This document shows, in pieces, positions 24,058-33,185 of a stretch of DNA of 64,000 nt. Each line of letters opens with the position of its first letter. Within the stretch, counting starts at the first letter, position 1. The DNA lies in NCBI GenBank assembly GCA_025356335.1, contig JANXUF010000001.1, positions 1 to 64,000 of the forward strand. The letters run 5' to 3'. The notes beneath the pieces are model-generated. The model did not search any database. It had not been told where the DNA came from and saw only the letters and a program-made list of their open reading frames with translations. The stretch is from Actinomycetes bacterium (GTDB taxonomy: Bacteria > Actinomycetota > Acidimicrobiia > Acidimicrobiales > Ilumatobacteraceae). The translations under genes and the position numbers were made by a program.

Positions 24058-26550
24058 ATGGAGCCTTCCGTCGAGCCTGCACGTTACGAGGCGACGGCGG
24101 ACACAGCCGGGTCGGCGACGATGGCCGGCAGTACGAACGGTCGCACAACGCGCCGAGCGGACGACGCGAGCAGTTCGCCGCCAGGCCATCGATGGGTGGT
24201 GGTCGCGGTGGCTCTCGTCATCGCACTGGTGGGTTTGGTCGGGGCTTCGGTCGCCGGCGTGGCGCTGGCGAGCGAGAACACCGCACGTGCTCGGCAGAGT
24301 TTCGAGCGATCATCCGCCGACGTGGCGTCGACGCTGCAGTTGACGATCCGCGAGGAGGAGTCGCTGATCATCAGCGCAAGCGCTTTCGTGCTCGCCAGCC
24401 CGAAGGCCTCCAATGCCGAGTTCGTCAAGTGGTTGGGCACAGTGCGCGGGTTCGATCGTCATCCCGAGGTCGACGGAATGCTGTTCATCGTGTTCGTGCA
24501 ATCATCGGATCTGGCGCCGTTCATGGCCAGCATCGCCGCAGATCCGGCGGCGGTATTCGGCCCGAAGGGACCCGATGAGATCGTGCCTCCCGGTGAGAGA
24601 CCGTTCTACTGCTTCGCAGCATCGGGCGCGCAGGCTGTCGCATCGGCGGTTCCGTTGGCTCGTGGAACGGACCTGTGCGCAGATCCGACGGGGGGTTCCG
24701 CATTGATCTCGGCGCGTGATTCTGGCAAGGGTTCCTACGAGCCGGTGGTGGGCGGGCAGGGGACCGTGCAGCTGGGTTTGCAGACACCGGTGTACCGCAA
24801 CGGGGTGGTGCCGCCGACGGTCGAAGCGCGACGGGCCGCATTCATCGGATGGACGGGTGTCACCCTGAACCAGACGTCGGTGCTCGAGCGCGCCCTACAG
24901 AGCCATCCGGGAATGACGGCGTCGATCCACTACCTCCTGAACTCGTCCGACGTTGCATTCGCCAGTGGCCCCGTGCCGGCGGGCGCCCACAGTACGTCGA
25001 TCGATTTGCACAACGGGTGGACCGTGCAGACATTCAGTGTGATCGATCAAGGTGGTGTTTTCGACAATTGGAGCGCGACGATGCTGTTGTTGTCGATCGC
25101 AGCGATGAGCCTCGTCATTGCCGTGTTGGTGTTGGTCTTGGGAACGGGGCGACTGCGGGCGTTGCGCCTGGTGGCAGAGCGGACCGGCCAACTCCGAAAT
25201 CAGGCGTTGCACGATGCGTTGACGGATCTGCCGAATCGGGCGTTGATCATGGACCGCATCGATCAGTTACTCGCCCGCAACCGTCGCCAAGGCACGTCCG
25301 GCGCGGCGTTGTTCGTCGATCTCGATGACTTCAAGAATGTCAACGACACACTCGGTCACCTCGCTGGCGATGGTCTGCTGATCGCCGTTGCGGCCCGGCT
25401 GACGACGACGCTGCGCGATGCCGACACGATCGGGCGAATGGGTGGTGACGAGTTCGTCGTACTGATCGACGGAGGGCCGCAGCACGCAGCTCCTGCGCTC
25501 GTTGCCCAACGGCTGCTCGACGTGATGCGCCAGCCGTTCGACATCGATGGCGCGCCGCTCCCGATCATCGTGAACACCAGCATCGGTATCGCCATCGGTG
25601 ATCGGCCAACGGCCGGGGATCTGCTCCGAGACGCCGACGTCGCCCTGTACCAGGCGAAGGGCGCCGGCAAGAATCAGTTCGCGCTCTTCGATGCCGCAAT
25701 GCAGACCGTCTTCAACCGGCAAGTGGAACTCGAATTCGAGCTCCGCGCTGCACTCGACGCCGACCAGTTCCGACTCGCCTACCAGCCGATCTACAACCTC
25801 GACGACCTCACCGTCATCGGTGTCGAGGCACTCCTTCGTTGGGACCACCCGACGATGGGGTTGATCGAACCCGACGAGTTCATCCCCCTCCTCGAACAGT
25901 CCGGCCAGATCGATCAGATCGGGAGGTGGGTGCTGCAACAGGCGTGCAGGCAGATGTCCGCGTGGCACGCAGCCGGCGACACACTCGACGTGTCGGTCAA
26001 CGTGTCCGGCCGACAACTCGACCATGACGCCATCGTCGAAGACATTCGACAGGCGCTGGTCGACAGCGGGCTCCCGCCGGCTTTTCTGATCATCGAAATC
26101 ACCGAGACCGCGCTGATGGTCGACGCCGCAGCCACGGCCGTCCGGTTGCGGGCGATCCGAGAGCTCGGTGTCAGGATCGCCGTCGACGATTTCGGCACCG
26201 GCTATTCCTCGTTGGCCTATCTGCAACAGTTCCCGGTCGACTCGATCAAGATCGACCGCAGATTCACGCACGCGATCAGCACGTCACCCGAATCGAGAGC
26301 GCTCATCCGGACCCTCGTGCAACTCGGTAAGGACCTCGGGCTGAAGATCCTTGCCGAAGGCGTCGAATCCACCACCGAGATCGATCACCTCCGGAGCGAA
26401 CGGGTCAACGAGGCCCAGGGGTTTCTGTTGTCGAGACCGCTCGACCCGGCGACTCTCGAAGCGCAACTCCTCGCGCCGACTCGGGCGACCTCGGACCCGG
26501 TGCAGGACACAGCCTCGAACTCCGGCGGTCAGGGCGATCGCACGCCTTGA
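24058..26550 (+). CDS. CHASE-GGDEF-EAL cyclic-di-GMP protein
   Basis: An 830-residue membrane sensor for c-di-GMP turnover. TM1 spans about residues 45-70, an extracellular CHASE-like domain about 80-330, and TM2 about 338-362. The diguanylate cyclase domain has MGGDEFVV (GGDEF at 462-466) with an inhibitory RxxD site (RDAD) five residues ahead, and DLDDFKNVND. The phosphodiesterase domain has EAL at 590-592 (GVEALLRWDHP), DDFGTGYSSLAY near 710 and ILAEGVES. Both catalytic signatures are intact, so it could make and degrade c-di-GMP depending on the ligand sensed outside. No partner gene is adjacent. A second EAL gene is cut by the end of the window at 63652. Confidence 0.92.
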   Translation: MEPSVEPARYEATADTAGSATMAGSTNGRTTRRADDASSSPPGHRWVVVAVALVIALVGLVGASVAGVALASENTARARQSFERSSADVASTLQLTIREEESLIISASAFVLASPKASNAEFVKWLGTVRGFDRHPEVDGMLFIVFVQSSDLAPFMASIAADPAAVFGPKGPDEIVPPGERPFYCFAASGAQAVASAVPLARGTDLCADPTGGSALISARDSGKGSYEPVVGGQGTVQLGLQTPVYRNGVVPPTVEARRAAFIGWTGVTLNQTSVLERALQSHPGMTASIHYLLNSSDVAFASGPVPAGAHSTSIDLHNGWTVQTFSVIDQGGVFDNWSATMLLLSIAAMSLVIAVLVLVLGTGRLRALRLVAERTGQLRNQALHDALTDLPNRALIMDRIDQLLARNRRQGTSGAALFVDLDDFKNVNDTLGHLAGDGLLIAVAARLTTTLRDADTIGRMGGDEFVVLIDGGPQHAAPALVAQRLLDVMRQPFDIDGAPLPIIVNTSIGIAIGDRPTAGDLLRDADVALYQAKGAGKNQFALFDAAMQTVFNRQVELEFELRAALDADQFRLAYQPIYNLDDLTVIGVEALLRWDHPTMGLIEPDEFIPLLEQSGQIDQIGRWVLQQACRQMSAWHAAGDTLDVSVNVSGRQLDHDAIVEDIRQALVDSGLPPAFLIIEITETALMVDAAATAVRLRAIRELGVRIAVDDFGTGYSSLAYLQQFPVDSIKIDRRFTHAISTSPESRALIRTLVQLGKDLGLKILAEGVESTTEIDHLRSERVNEAQGFLLSRPLDPATLEAQLLAPTRATSDPVQDTASNSGGQGDRTP

Positions 26551-26624
26551 GCGTTGACGCCGGGCCGCCGGCGTCGATCCGTCAGCGCTGACCGGCCCGA
26601 TCGCTGGCACGATCGCTGGCCCGA

Positions 26625-26864
26625 TCAATCGTCGTCGTCGTCTGCTCCACGGTCGGGCTTGGCGGCTCCACGTCTGGCGGCGCCGCGTCCTTCCGGTCGG
26701 ACTCGTTTGAACATCGCCCGCAACACCAGCGGATCAACCAACGATTCCAACGCTGCACTGATGATCGCCGACTGCGGCAGGTTGTGGGCGACCGCCAACT
26801 TGGCGACCGTTGCCGCTGCGTCAGAGGTGATGAAGGTATTCAGACTGCGCTTGTCGGCGGGCAT
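26625..26864 (-). CDS. Small ribbon-helix-helix-like protein
   Basis: A 79-residue protein, MPADKRSLNTFITSDAAATV at the start, divergent from the SARP-type regulator. The first 45 residues look like a ribbon-helix-helix fold: a short strand (LNTFIT), a helix, a turn (NLPQS) and a second helix (AIISAALESLVD). The tail is basic and then ends in five Asp. RHH proteins bind DNA as dimers, often as antitoxins or partition factors, but no toxin gene adjoins it. It may regulate the divergent promoter. The fold call is by eye; it could simply be a hypothetical protein. Confidence 0.6.
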   Translation of the reverse strand: MPADKRSLNTFITSDAAATVAKLAVAHNLPQSAIISAALESLVDPLVLRAMFKRVRPEGRGAARRGAAKPDRGADDDDD

Positions 26865-26943
26865 CGGTCGGCGAACACCGCTTCCTGTTTGTAGAGCTGC
26901 GAGGACAGCATAGGTGCGCGGCTGCCTGTGTTATTTTCGGGCG

Positions 26944-29900
26944 ATGCCAGAGCCGCCTGGTGTGAGTGACTTCGTCCGGGTGCTCGGTCCGGTACAACTG
27001 GTCACCGCCCTGGGAACAATCGTCGATCTCCCGAGCGCAAGCCAACGACGCCTGATGGCCGTACTGGGGCTCCACGGGCGCCGATCCGTGCGTGCGTCGT
27101 GGTTGGCCGACGTCCTGGGGGTGTCGCCTGGCGGATTGCGCAATTCGATATCCCGGCTGCGGCGAGTGCTCGGTGATGACCTGCTGGTGACGACTGCGGT
27201 CGGCTACCGGCTCGACATCGACGTGGACGCTGACCGCTTCTGCCACGACGTGGCAGCAGCACTCGCACGCGACGATGATCGACTGCCGGCACTGGAGCGG
27301 GCGTTGGCGATGTGGACCGGGCCGGCGTTCGGCGAATTCGAGTGCGAAGCATGGGCAGTGGCCGAGGTCGCCAAACTGAACGAGATCCATGCCTCGGCGT
27401 CCGAGGAGCGCTGCGCCGACCTCATCACCGCCTGTCGATGGGCAGAAGCGGTGGCCTCGCTGAGCGGGCTGGTGGCCAGACATCCGTTCCGCGATCGGCC
27501 CAGAGGCCTGTTGATATCGGCGTTGGCCGGTGCCGGCCGACAAGCCGATGCACTGCGCGCCTACCAGCTGTATCGGGCATTCCTCGCCGAGGAGGTCGGC
27601 ACCGAACCGTCGGCGGAGGTGCGCGAGATCGAACGGCGTGTGGCAGCTGGTTGGAACGTGGTCGATGCGGGTGCCAACCGGGCCACGGTGGTCACGCCGC
27701 TTCGCAGACAGTTGGAACAGCTGCCAGGGACGACCACCGTCCCGCTGCACGGCGAACTCGCCCGGAATACTCCGTTGGTCGGTCGGTCCCGAGAGCTGGA
27801 CCTGCTGGCAGCCGATCTGGCGCAGGCGCGAGTGACCGGGATGCGGTCGGCGATCGTCGCCGGGGAAGCGGGGATCGGCAAGACGACGCTCATCGCCGCG
27901 TTCGCTCGCCAGCTGCACGACTCGCTGGCTGCAACTGTCCTCTACGGACGATGCGACGAAGGTTCCGCCATCGCCATGCAGCCGTTCGTCGGGCTGGTCC
28001 GCTGGCTGGTCGAACATGCGCCGATCGACCTGCTCGGCGCCCATGTTGCGCGTTGCGGCGGAGATCTGCTCCGCATCGCTCCGCATCTCGCCGACCGTCT
28101 CCCGGTCGCTGCTTCTGCAAACGTCGACGAGGACACCGAGCGCTACCTGTTGTTCGAGGCGGTCGCCGACCTCCTTCGACGAATGGCACGACGACAGCCC
28201 GTGGTCGTCATCCTCGATGACCTCCATTGGGCGGAGCCGACGGCGATTCAGCTGCTCCGCTCGCTGAGCCACGCGCTCGTCGACGCACCGCTGTTGCTGA
28301 TCGTCACATTCCGGGAACCTGGCGAGCCACGATCCGACGAACTGCGCACGGCGATCGCCGGCCTCGAACGGGGGCACTCCCGTCGTCTGGGACTCGTCGG
28401 CTTCGATGCGGGCGAACTCGCCGATCTCGTGGCTTCGGTGACGACTGCGAGCCCACGCCAGGCTCGAGTCGTGGCGGAACGACTTCGCCACGAAACCGGC
28501 GGGAACCCTCTGTATGCGTCCCATCTGCTGCAGCACTGGGTCGAAGCGGAGCTGCTCGACCAGAACGCCGACGCGCCCGGTTTCGCCGGTCGAGCGATCA
28601 CCGCTCCGGTTCCACCGAGTCTGCGCAACGTGTTGTGGAGTCGAGTGCGAGCACTCGGCCCCAGTGGCCCGGCCACGCTTTCGGCGGCTGCCGTCCTCGG
28701 CCTCGAGTTCAGCAGCGAGGTGTTGGTCGACATCCTCGACCTCGATGAAGCCGCGGTGATGACCGTGCTCGACGACGCAATCGCAGCGGGGTTGCTCGTC
28801 GAGGTCAGATCGGCGACGGGCACCCTCCGTTTCACACACAGCCTCGTCGGCGGCGCAGCGTACGACGAACTGCATGCGCTCCAGCGCACGCGACTCCATC
28901 AGCGAGCAGCCCGTGCCTTGCGCAAGTGCGAGGATGCGCCGTCACCGGCGATGGTCGGCCAACTTGCCAGACACTGTGAACTCGGTGGTCTGGTCGCGGA
29001 CGCTCTGCGATGGGCGTCGGACGCCGGCGACCTCGCCGCCGCCGATCTGGCACCGCGAGAGGCCGCCGACTGGTACCGCAGGGCAATCGACCAGGCGAGG
29101 ACGCTCGGCCGGCCCGATCCCGAGCGGGCAGATCTGCTCGTTCGGCTCGGCGAGGCACTCCACCGTGCAGGCGATCCGCTCGGCCTGCAGACGCTCTATG
29201 AAGGCGCAGACCTCGCCAAGCGATGCGATGCGCGGGCGACCCTCGTCAGGGCGGCGCTGGCGAGCGACCGCGGGTTCGTCAGGCTCGGAGCCTTCGCTCC
29301 GGAGCAGTTGAAGATAGTCGAGGCAGCGGTCGAGGTCGCCGATCAGAGTGACATCGTTTCGTACACCCGTCTGCTTGCGCTGTTCGGGCAAAGCCTCGTC
29401 CACACGCCGCGCAGCGCGTTGCGCCAACAGGTCGCCGAACGGGCAGTCGAGCTGGCGACGGCGAGCACCGATCCGATGCTGCTGCCCCGAGTCGCCAGAG
29501 CGGTCGTCTTTGCCCTCTGGGGTACAGGTTCGAGCGAGGTACGTACCGAGGTGGTGGCCCGTGCATTGGCGGCCGCCGAACTGTCGAGCGATCCATTCCT
29601 GCAGTTCGGTGTCCACCACAGTGCGTACCTCCTGGCGATCGAGTCGGCGGATGCGGATGCCGCCGCCAGGAGCCTTTCGCAGTTGCGGGCGATCACCGAA
29701 GCAGTCGGCGAGCCGCGAATGCGCTGGCTCGTCGGCATCTTGGAGACGTTCGACGCGACGATGGCCGCTCGCCTCGACGACGCCGAACGGATCGCGTCGG
29801 AGATGTTCGAACTCGGGAGTCAGATCGGCGAAGCCGACGCCTTCTCGGTGTTCGCCGGTCAGTTCTTCGTCATCGGGACCTTCGCCGGCCGCCATGGCGA

Positions 29901-30489
29901 CCTCTTTCCGTTGGTGCAACGGGCGGCGACGGACAACCCGGAGATGCTGCCCTTCCGCCTGGCGTACGCAGTCATCTGTTCCGCCGTCGGCCGGCTGGAG
30001 ACGGCGCAGGAGATCCTCGCGGAGGGCATGACGCACGCCTTCGCGAACGTCGCCTCCGATATGTGGTGGATGACGTCCGTCATCGGCTACACCGTGCTCG
30101 CCATCGAGCTCGAGGACCGCAACGCTGCCGAACTGCTGCTGGCGATCATCGAGCCGTTCTCCGCCGAAGTCGCCTTCAACGGCGCAACGAGCCACGGGCC
30201 CATCTCCGCGTATGTCGGCAAGCTCGCTTCGCTGCTCGGACGCCACGAGTGCGCAGAGTCCCATCTGCGGGCGGCGCTGGCGACCGACATTTCGTTCGGG
30301 TGGGAGTACCACCGAGCGACCACGCTGTTCGATCTCGCTCGCACGAGATTCCGACGAGACCGCCACCTCGATGCCGAATCCGTCGACTGGTTGAACGAGG
30401 CAGCTGCAATCTGTGGCGACCGCGGCATACGCAGTTGGGCGGCGCGGATCGACACGCTCCGACGGGACGCGGGCGTGACGCCCGGATAG
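26944..30489 (+). CDS. SARP-type BTAD-AAA-TPR transcriptional regulator
   Basis: A large regulator of 1181 residues in the AfsR/SARP style. The N-terminus is an OmpR-like winged helix (VRVLGPVQLV to TTAVGYRLDIDVDADRF), followed by a bacterial transcriptional activation domain (about residues 95-240, ending AEEVGTEPSAEVREIE). An AAA/NTPase module follows with Walker A AGEAGIGKTT at 306 and Walker B VVVILDDLHW near 420. The C-terminal half is TPR-like repeats, and no LuxR helix-turn-helix is seen at the end. The start is the ATG at 26944; an upstream GTG-frame extension is not family-like. Such proteins activate secondary-metabolite or stress operons, but no biosynthetic cluster adjoins it. Targets unknown. 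Confidence 0.88.
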   Translation: MPEPPGVSDFVRVLGPVQLVTALGTIVDLPSASQRRLMAVLGLHGRRSVRASWLADVLGVSPGGLRNSISRLRRVLGDDLLVTTAVGYRLDIDVDADRFCHDVAAALARDDDRLPALERALAMWTGPAFGEFECEAWAVAEVAKLNEIHASASEERCADLITACRWAEAVASLSGLVARHPFRDRPRGLLISALAGAGRQADALRAYQLYRAFLAEEVGTEPSAEVREIERRVAAGWNVVDAGANRATVVTPLRRQLEQLPGTTTVPLHGELARNTPLVGRSRELDLLAADLAQARVTGMRSAIVAGEAGIGKTTLIAAFARQLHDSLAATVLYGRCDEGSAIAMQPFVGLVRWLVEHAPIDLLGAHVARCGGDLLRIAPHLADRLPVAASANVDEDTERYLLFEAVADLLRRMARRQPVVVILDDLHWAEPTAIQLLRSLSHALVDAPLLLIVTFREPGEPRSDELRTAIAGLERGHSRRLGLVGFDAGELADLVASVTTASPRQARVVAERLRHETGGNPLYASHLLQHWVEAELLDQNADAPGFAGRAITAPVPPSLRNVLWSRVRALGPSGPATLSAAAVLGLEFSSEVLVDILDLDEAAVMTVLDDAIAAGLLVEVRSATGTLRFTHSLVGGAAYDELHALQRTRLHQRAARALRKCEDAPSPAMVGQLARHCELGGLVADALRWASDAGDLAAADLAPREAADWYRRAIDQARTLGRPDPERADLLVRLGEALHRAGDPLGLQTLYEGADLAKRCDARATLVRAALASDRGFVRLGAFAPEQLKIVEAAVEVADQSDIVSYTRLLALFGQSLVHTPRSALRQQVAERAVELATASTDPMLLPRVARAVVFALWGTGSSEVRTEVVARALAAAELSSDPFLQFGVHHSAYLLAIESADADAAARSLSQLRAITEAVGEPRMRWLVGILETFDATMAARLDDAERIASEMFELGSQIGEADAFSVFAGQFFVIGTFAGRHGDLFPLVQRAATDNPEMLPFRLAYAVICSAVGRLETAQEILAEGMTHAFANVASDMWWMTSVIGYTVLAIELEDRNAAELLLAIIEPFSAEVAFNGATSHGPISAYVGKLASLLGRHECAESHLRAALATDISFGWEYHRATTLFDLARTRFRRDRHLDAESVDWLNEAAAICGDRGIRSWAARIDTLRRDAGVTPG

Positions 30490-30611
30490 CGCGTCGAGAA
30501 CGCCCAGAGAACGCCCGGATGACGCGCAGATGACGCGCAGATGAGACACGACGATGAGACGATTCCAGCGCCTTGCGGGCACCGTGCCTGCGTTGCACAT
30601 GGGAGCATGTC

Positions 30612-31247
30612 ATGACTGGGAACAAGCGGACTTGGGCGATCGGAACGAGCGTGCTGGCGCTGGCGATATTGGCGCTTGCGCTGATCGTGCAGAACCAGGC
30701 GAACTTCGCCAAGGACTACCTGCACGATCAACTTGCCGAACACGGCATCATCTTCACCCCGACGGCTGGACTGTCGCCGGCGCAGCAGAAGATTCCGTGC
30801 CTCGTCGCCAATGCCGGCAAGCCGTTGCTGACCGGCGCGCAGGCGGAGTGCTACGCCAAGTACCAGATCGGGATCGACCTGACGTTGGTCGACGGCGGGC
30901 AGACCTACTTCCAGGCGCACTACAACGGATATCTCATGCGCCAGAAAGCTCTGGCTGCGGCGAAAACCGCTCCGAACGATCCGGCGACGTTGGCACTGCA
31001 GACGCAGGCGCAGCAGGCGGAACAGACCTCCAACGATCTGCTGGCCGGCGAGGCGACCAAGGGCCTGCTGCTCACCGGCTATGCGTTCAGCGTGATGGGT
31101 GAGCGGCTGGCGCAGGCGGCGATTGCCCTGTTCATCCTCGCAGGGCTGTTGTTGATCGCCGGCCTGGCGCTGTTGATCAGATCGTTCCGCAGGCTGGCAC
31201 CCGAGCAGCGGGCCGCCACGCGCAAGAGCGAGTTGCTTGCGGTCTGA
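30612..31247 (+). CDS. Two-TM membrane protein of unknown function
   Basis: A 211-residue protein with one N-terminal membrane helix (WAIGTSVLALAILALALIV), an extracytoplasmic region of about 130 residues and a second helix near the end (AALFILAGLLLIAGLALLI-like stretch at about residues 175-195). The middle contains two Cys (KIPCLVAN, QAECYAKY) that could form a disulfide and Gln/Ala-rich helical stretches. The start is the ATG at 30612 with GGGAG upstream. I do not recognise the family. It lies alone between the SARP gene and an SDR gene, on the same strand as both. No function can be assigned. Confidence 0.7.
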   Translation: MTGNKRTWAIGTSVLALAILALALIVQNQANFAKDYLHDQLAEHGIIFTPTAGLSPAQQKIPCLVANAGKPLLTGAQAECYAKYQIGIDLTLVDGGQTYFQAHYNGYLMRQKALAAAKTAPNDPATLALQTQAQQAEQTSNDLLAGEATKGLLLTGYAFSVMGERLAQAAIALFILAGLLLIAGLALLIRSFRRLAPEQRAATRKSELLAV

Positions 31248-31314
31248 CGGCGGGTTCGGCACTCGATGTCGCCTGACTCTCGTTGAACGCGGTCATGGCG
31301 TAAAGCTGCAACGC

Positions 31315-32094
31315 ATGACCGCCGTCTTTCCGCTCCCGAACGCATCCAACGATCTCACCGGCCACGTCGCTCTTGTCACCGGAGCGAGTTCCGGCCTCGG
31401 TCGACGCTTCGCGCTCACGCTCGCTGCTGCGGGTGCGCAGGTTGCTGCGTGTGCGCGTCGCGCCGACAAACTCGAGGACCTCGCCGTCGAGATCCGCGCC
31501 AACGGGGGCGTCTGCGAGGCGATCTCACTCGACGTCACCGACGCCGACCAGATCGTCAGGGCGGTCGGCGAGGCGGAAGCAGCGTTCGGTACCGTCGACA
31601 TCCTCGTCAACAACGCCGGCGTGCCGGACGCCCAGCGCGCCCACAAGATGTCGGTCGAGTTCGGCGACATGGTGTTCGCCACCAACGTGCGCGCTCCGTG
31701 GCTGCTGTCCAACGAGGTCGCTCGGCGGCTCATCGCCGCCAAGATCCCCGGACGGATCATCAACATCTCGTCGATGGGTGCGTTTCACTACGCAGGGCAG
31801 GGCGCTGCGCTGTACTCGATCACCAAAGCGGCGGTGAACCGCATGACCGAGGCGCTGTCCGTCGAATGGTCGCGCTTCAACATCAACGTCAACGCCATCG
31901 CCCCTGGCGCGTTCTCGTCGGAGATGATGGATGGCATGTTGCAGCGGATGGGTGATTTCACCGGATCCTTCCCGCGTCAACGACTCGGCGAGCCGGCGCA
32001 GATGGACAGCACCCTGCTGTTCCTCGCCTCCCCCGCCTCTGAGTGCGTCACCGGCACGGTCATCAAGATCGACGACGGCCAGTCGTCGCGCTGA
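31315..32094 (+). CDS. Short-chain dehydrogenase/reductase
   Basis: A classical SDR of 259 residues. The cofactor motif is VTGASSGLG, the structural motif NNAG, and the catalytic set is Ser in INISSMG plus YSITK. The Arg at ARRADKL after strand 2 suggests NADP preference. C-terminal SDR features (NAIAPGAF, FLASPASECVTGTVIKIDDG) are present, so it is full length, probably oxidising or reducing a hydroxy/keto group. It precedes another SDR by 68 bases, but a promoter and operator lie between them, so it is probably a separate transcript. The substrate is unknown. Confidence 0.9.
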   Translation: MTAVFPLPNASNDLTGHVALVTGASSGLGRRFALTLAAAGAQVAACARRADKLEDLAVEIRANGGVCEAISLDVTDADQIVRAVGEAEAAFGTVDILVNNAGVPDAQRAHKMSVEFGDMVFATNVRAPWLLSNEVARRLIAAKIPGRIINISSMGAFHYAGQGAALYSITKAAVNRMTEALSVEWSRFNINVNAIAPGAFSSEMMDGMLQRMGDFTGSFPRQRLGEPAQMDSTLLFLASPASECVTGTVIKIDDGQSSR

Positions 32095-32114
32095 CCGCTT
32101 CGGCAGTTCCGCTG

Positions 32115-32133
32115 TATAGTGAATGATCATTCA
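32115..32133 (+). promoter_or_regulatory. -10 box with palindromic TetR-type operator
   Basis: TATAGT (32115-32120) is a plausible -10. It overlaps the perfect 14-bp palindrome TGAATGATCATTCA (32120-32133). A repressor here would block the promoter; the TetR gene at 33182, at the end of the same operon, is the natural candidate. Confidence 0.65.
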
Positions 32134-32162
32134 GTCATTGCCACAGCGACCGGGAGCCCACC

Positions 32163-33185
32163 ATGCCGTACACCGTTACCAACATTCCTGATCTCGCCGG
32201 GCGCGTCGCCGTCATCACCGGCGCCAACGGAGGGCTCGGGCTCTCCAGCGCCAAGGCCCTTGCCGGGGCTGGTGCACATGTCGTGATCGCAGCCCGCGAC
32301 CAGGCCAAAGCCACGAGGGCGCAGGCCGAGATCCTCGCGGTACATCCGCAGGCATCGTTGGAGATCGTCGAACTCGACCTCGGCTCGCTCGCCTCCGTCG
32401 CCGACGCAGCGGGGCAGATACTCGGCGCCCATTCGACGATCGACATCCTGATGAACAACGCCGGCCTGATGGCGATGCCAGAACGCACGACCGCCGACGG
32501 GTTCGAGATGCAATTCGGCGTCAACCACCTCGGCCATTGGGCCCTCACCGCTCACTTGATGCCGGCGATCCTGGCCGCGAAGGCCGCCAGGGTCGTCACC
32601 GTGACGAGCACCGCGCACCACATGGGACGTGCCGTGAACCCTGCCAATCCGCACCTGCTCGGGCGCTACAAGCCGTGGCGCGCCTACGGCCAGTCGAAAC
32701 TCGCCAACTTCCATTTCGCCATCGGGCTGCAACGCCAGTTCGAGGCGGCGGGCCAGCGAGCGACGAGTCTGCTCGCCCATCCAGGTCTGTCCGATACAGA
32801 ACTGCAGGCGACCACCGTCGCCGAGGGCGGCGGCGGATGGATGGCCGGTGCCTCGCACATGCTGTCGATGAAGACCGGCATGACCCCACACCAGGGAGCG
32901 ATGCCACAGCTCCGGGCGGCGACCGATCCTGCAGCCAAGGGTGGCGAGTTCTACGCGCCGCGGTTCATCAACAACGGTGCAGCGGTACGGCGGCCGATCA
33001 TCCGTCGGTTCCGCCTGCAGCATGCGATCGACAGCCTGTGGGCGATCTCGCTCGCCGAGACGAAGATCCCGCTCGTCGTTCCGCCAGCGGTCGCCCAATC
33101 AGCGCTCGCCCCATCAGCGGTCGCTCCGTCAGCGGTCACTCCGTCAGCGGTCGCTCCGTCAGCAGCTGCCAAAGTGGGTACATGA
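32163..33185 (+). CDS. SDR, retinol-dehydrogenase/WWOX-like
   Basis: A 340-residue SDR of the longer retinol dehydrogenase/protochlorophyllide-reductase-like type. Motifs are VITGANGGLG, NNAGLMAMPERTTADGFEMQ, NHLGHWALT and the catalytic YGQSK. The last 40 residues are a Ser/Ala/Pro repeat (SAVAP-type) coded by 15-bp repeats at 33099-33158, which is not part of the enzyme fold. The 3' end overlaps the TetR gene by 4 bases, so the two are co-expressed, probably under the TetR operator at 32120. The substrate, perhaps a lipophilic alcohol or ketone, is unknown. Confidence 0.88.
   Translation: MPYTVTNIPDLAGRVAVITGANGGLGLSSAKALAGAGAHVVIAARDQAKATRAQAEILAVHPQASLEIVELDLGSLASVADAAGQILGAHSTIDILMNNAGLMAMPERTTADGFEMQFGVNHLGHWALTAHLMPAILAAKAARVVTVTSTAHHMGRAVNPANPHLLGRYKPWRAYGQSKLANFHFAIGLQRQFEAAGQRATSLLAHPGLSDTELQATTVAEGGGGWMAGASHMLSMKTGMTPHQGAMPQLRAATDPAAKGGEFYAPRFINNGAAVRRPIIRRFRLQHAIDSLWAISLAETKIPLVVPPAVAQSALAPSAVAPSAVTPSAVAPSAAAKVGT
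33099..33158 (+). repeat. 15-bp tandem repeat at the 3' end of the SDR gene
   Basis: Four near-identical 15-bp units (TCAGCGGTCGCTCCG type) at 33099, 33114, 33129 and 33144, in frame. They code the Ser-Ala-x-Ala/Thr-Pro tail. Confidence 0.93.

Noticed and set aside
26821..28899. Long open frame on the minus strand across the SARP gene
   Set aside because: It lies opposite the SARP regulator, has an Arg/Gln/Asp-rich product with no recognisable domain, and the plus-strand protein shows clear motifs.
28942..30600. Long open frame on the minus strand across the SARP C-terminus
   Set aside because: Opposite-strand frame typical of high-GC DNA; no family resemblance.
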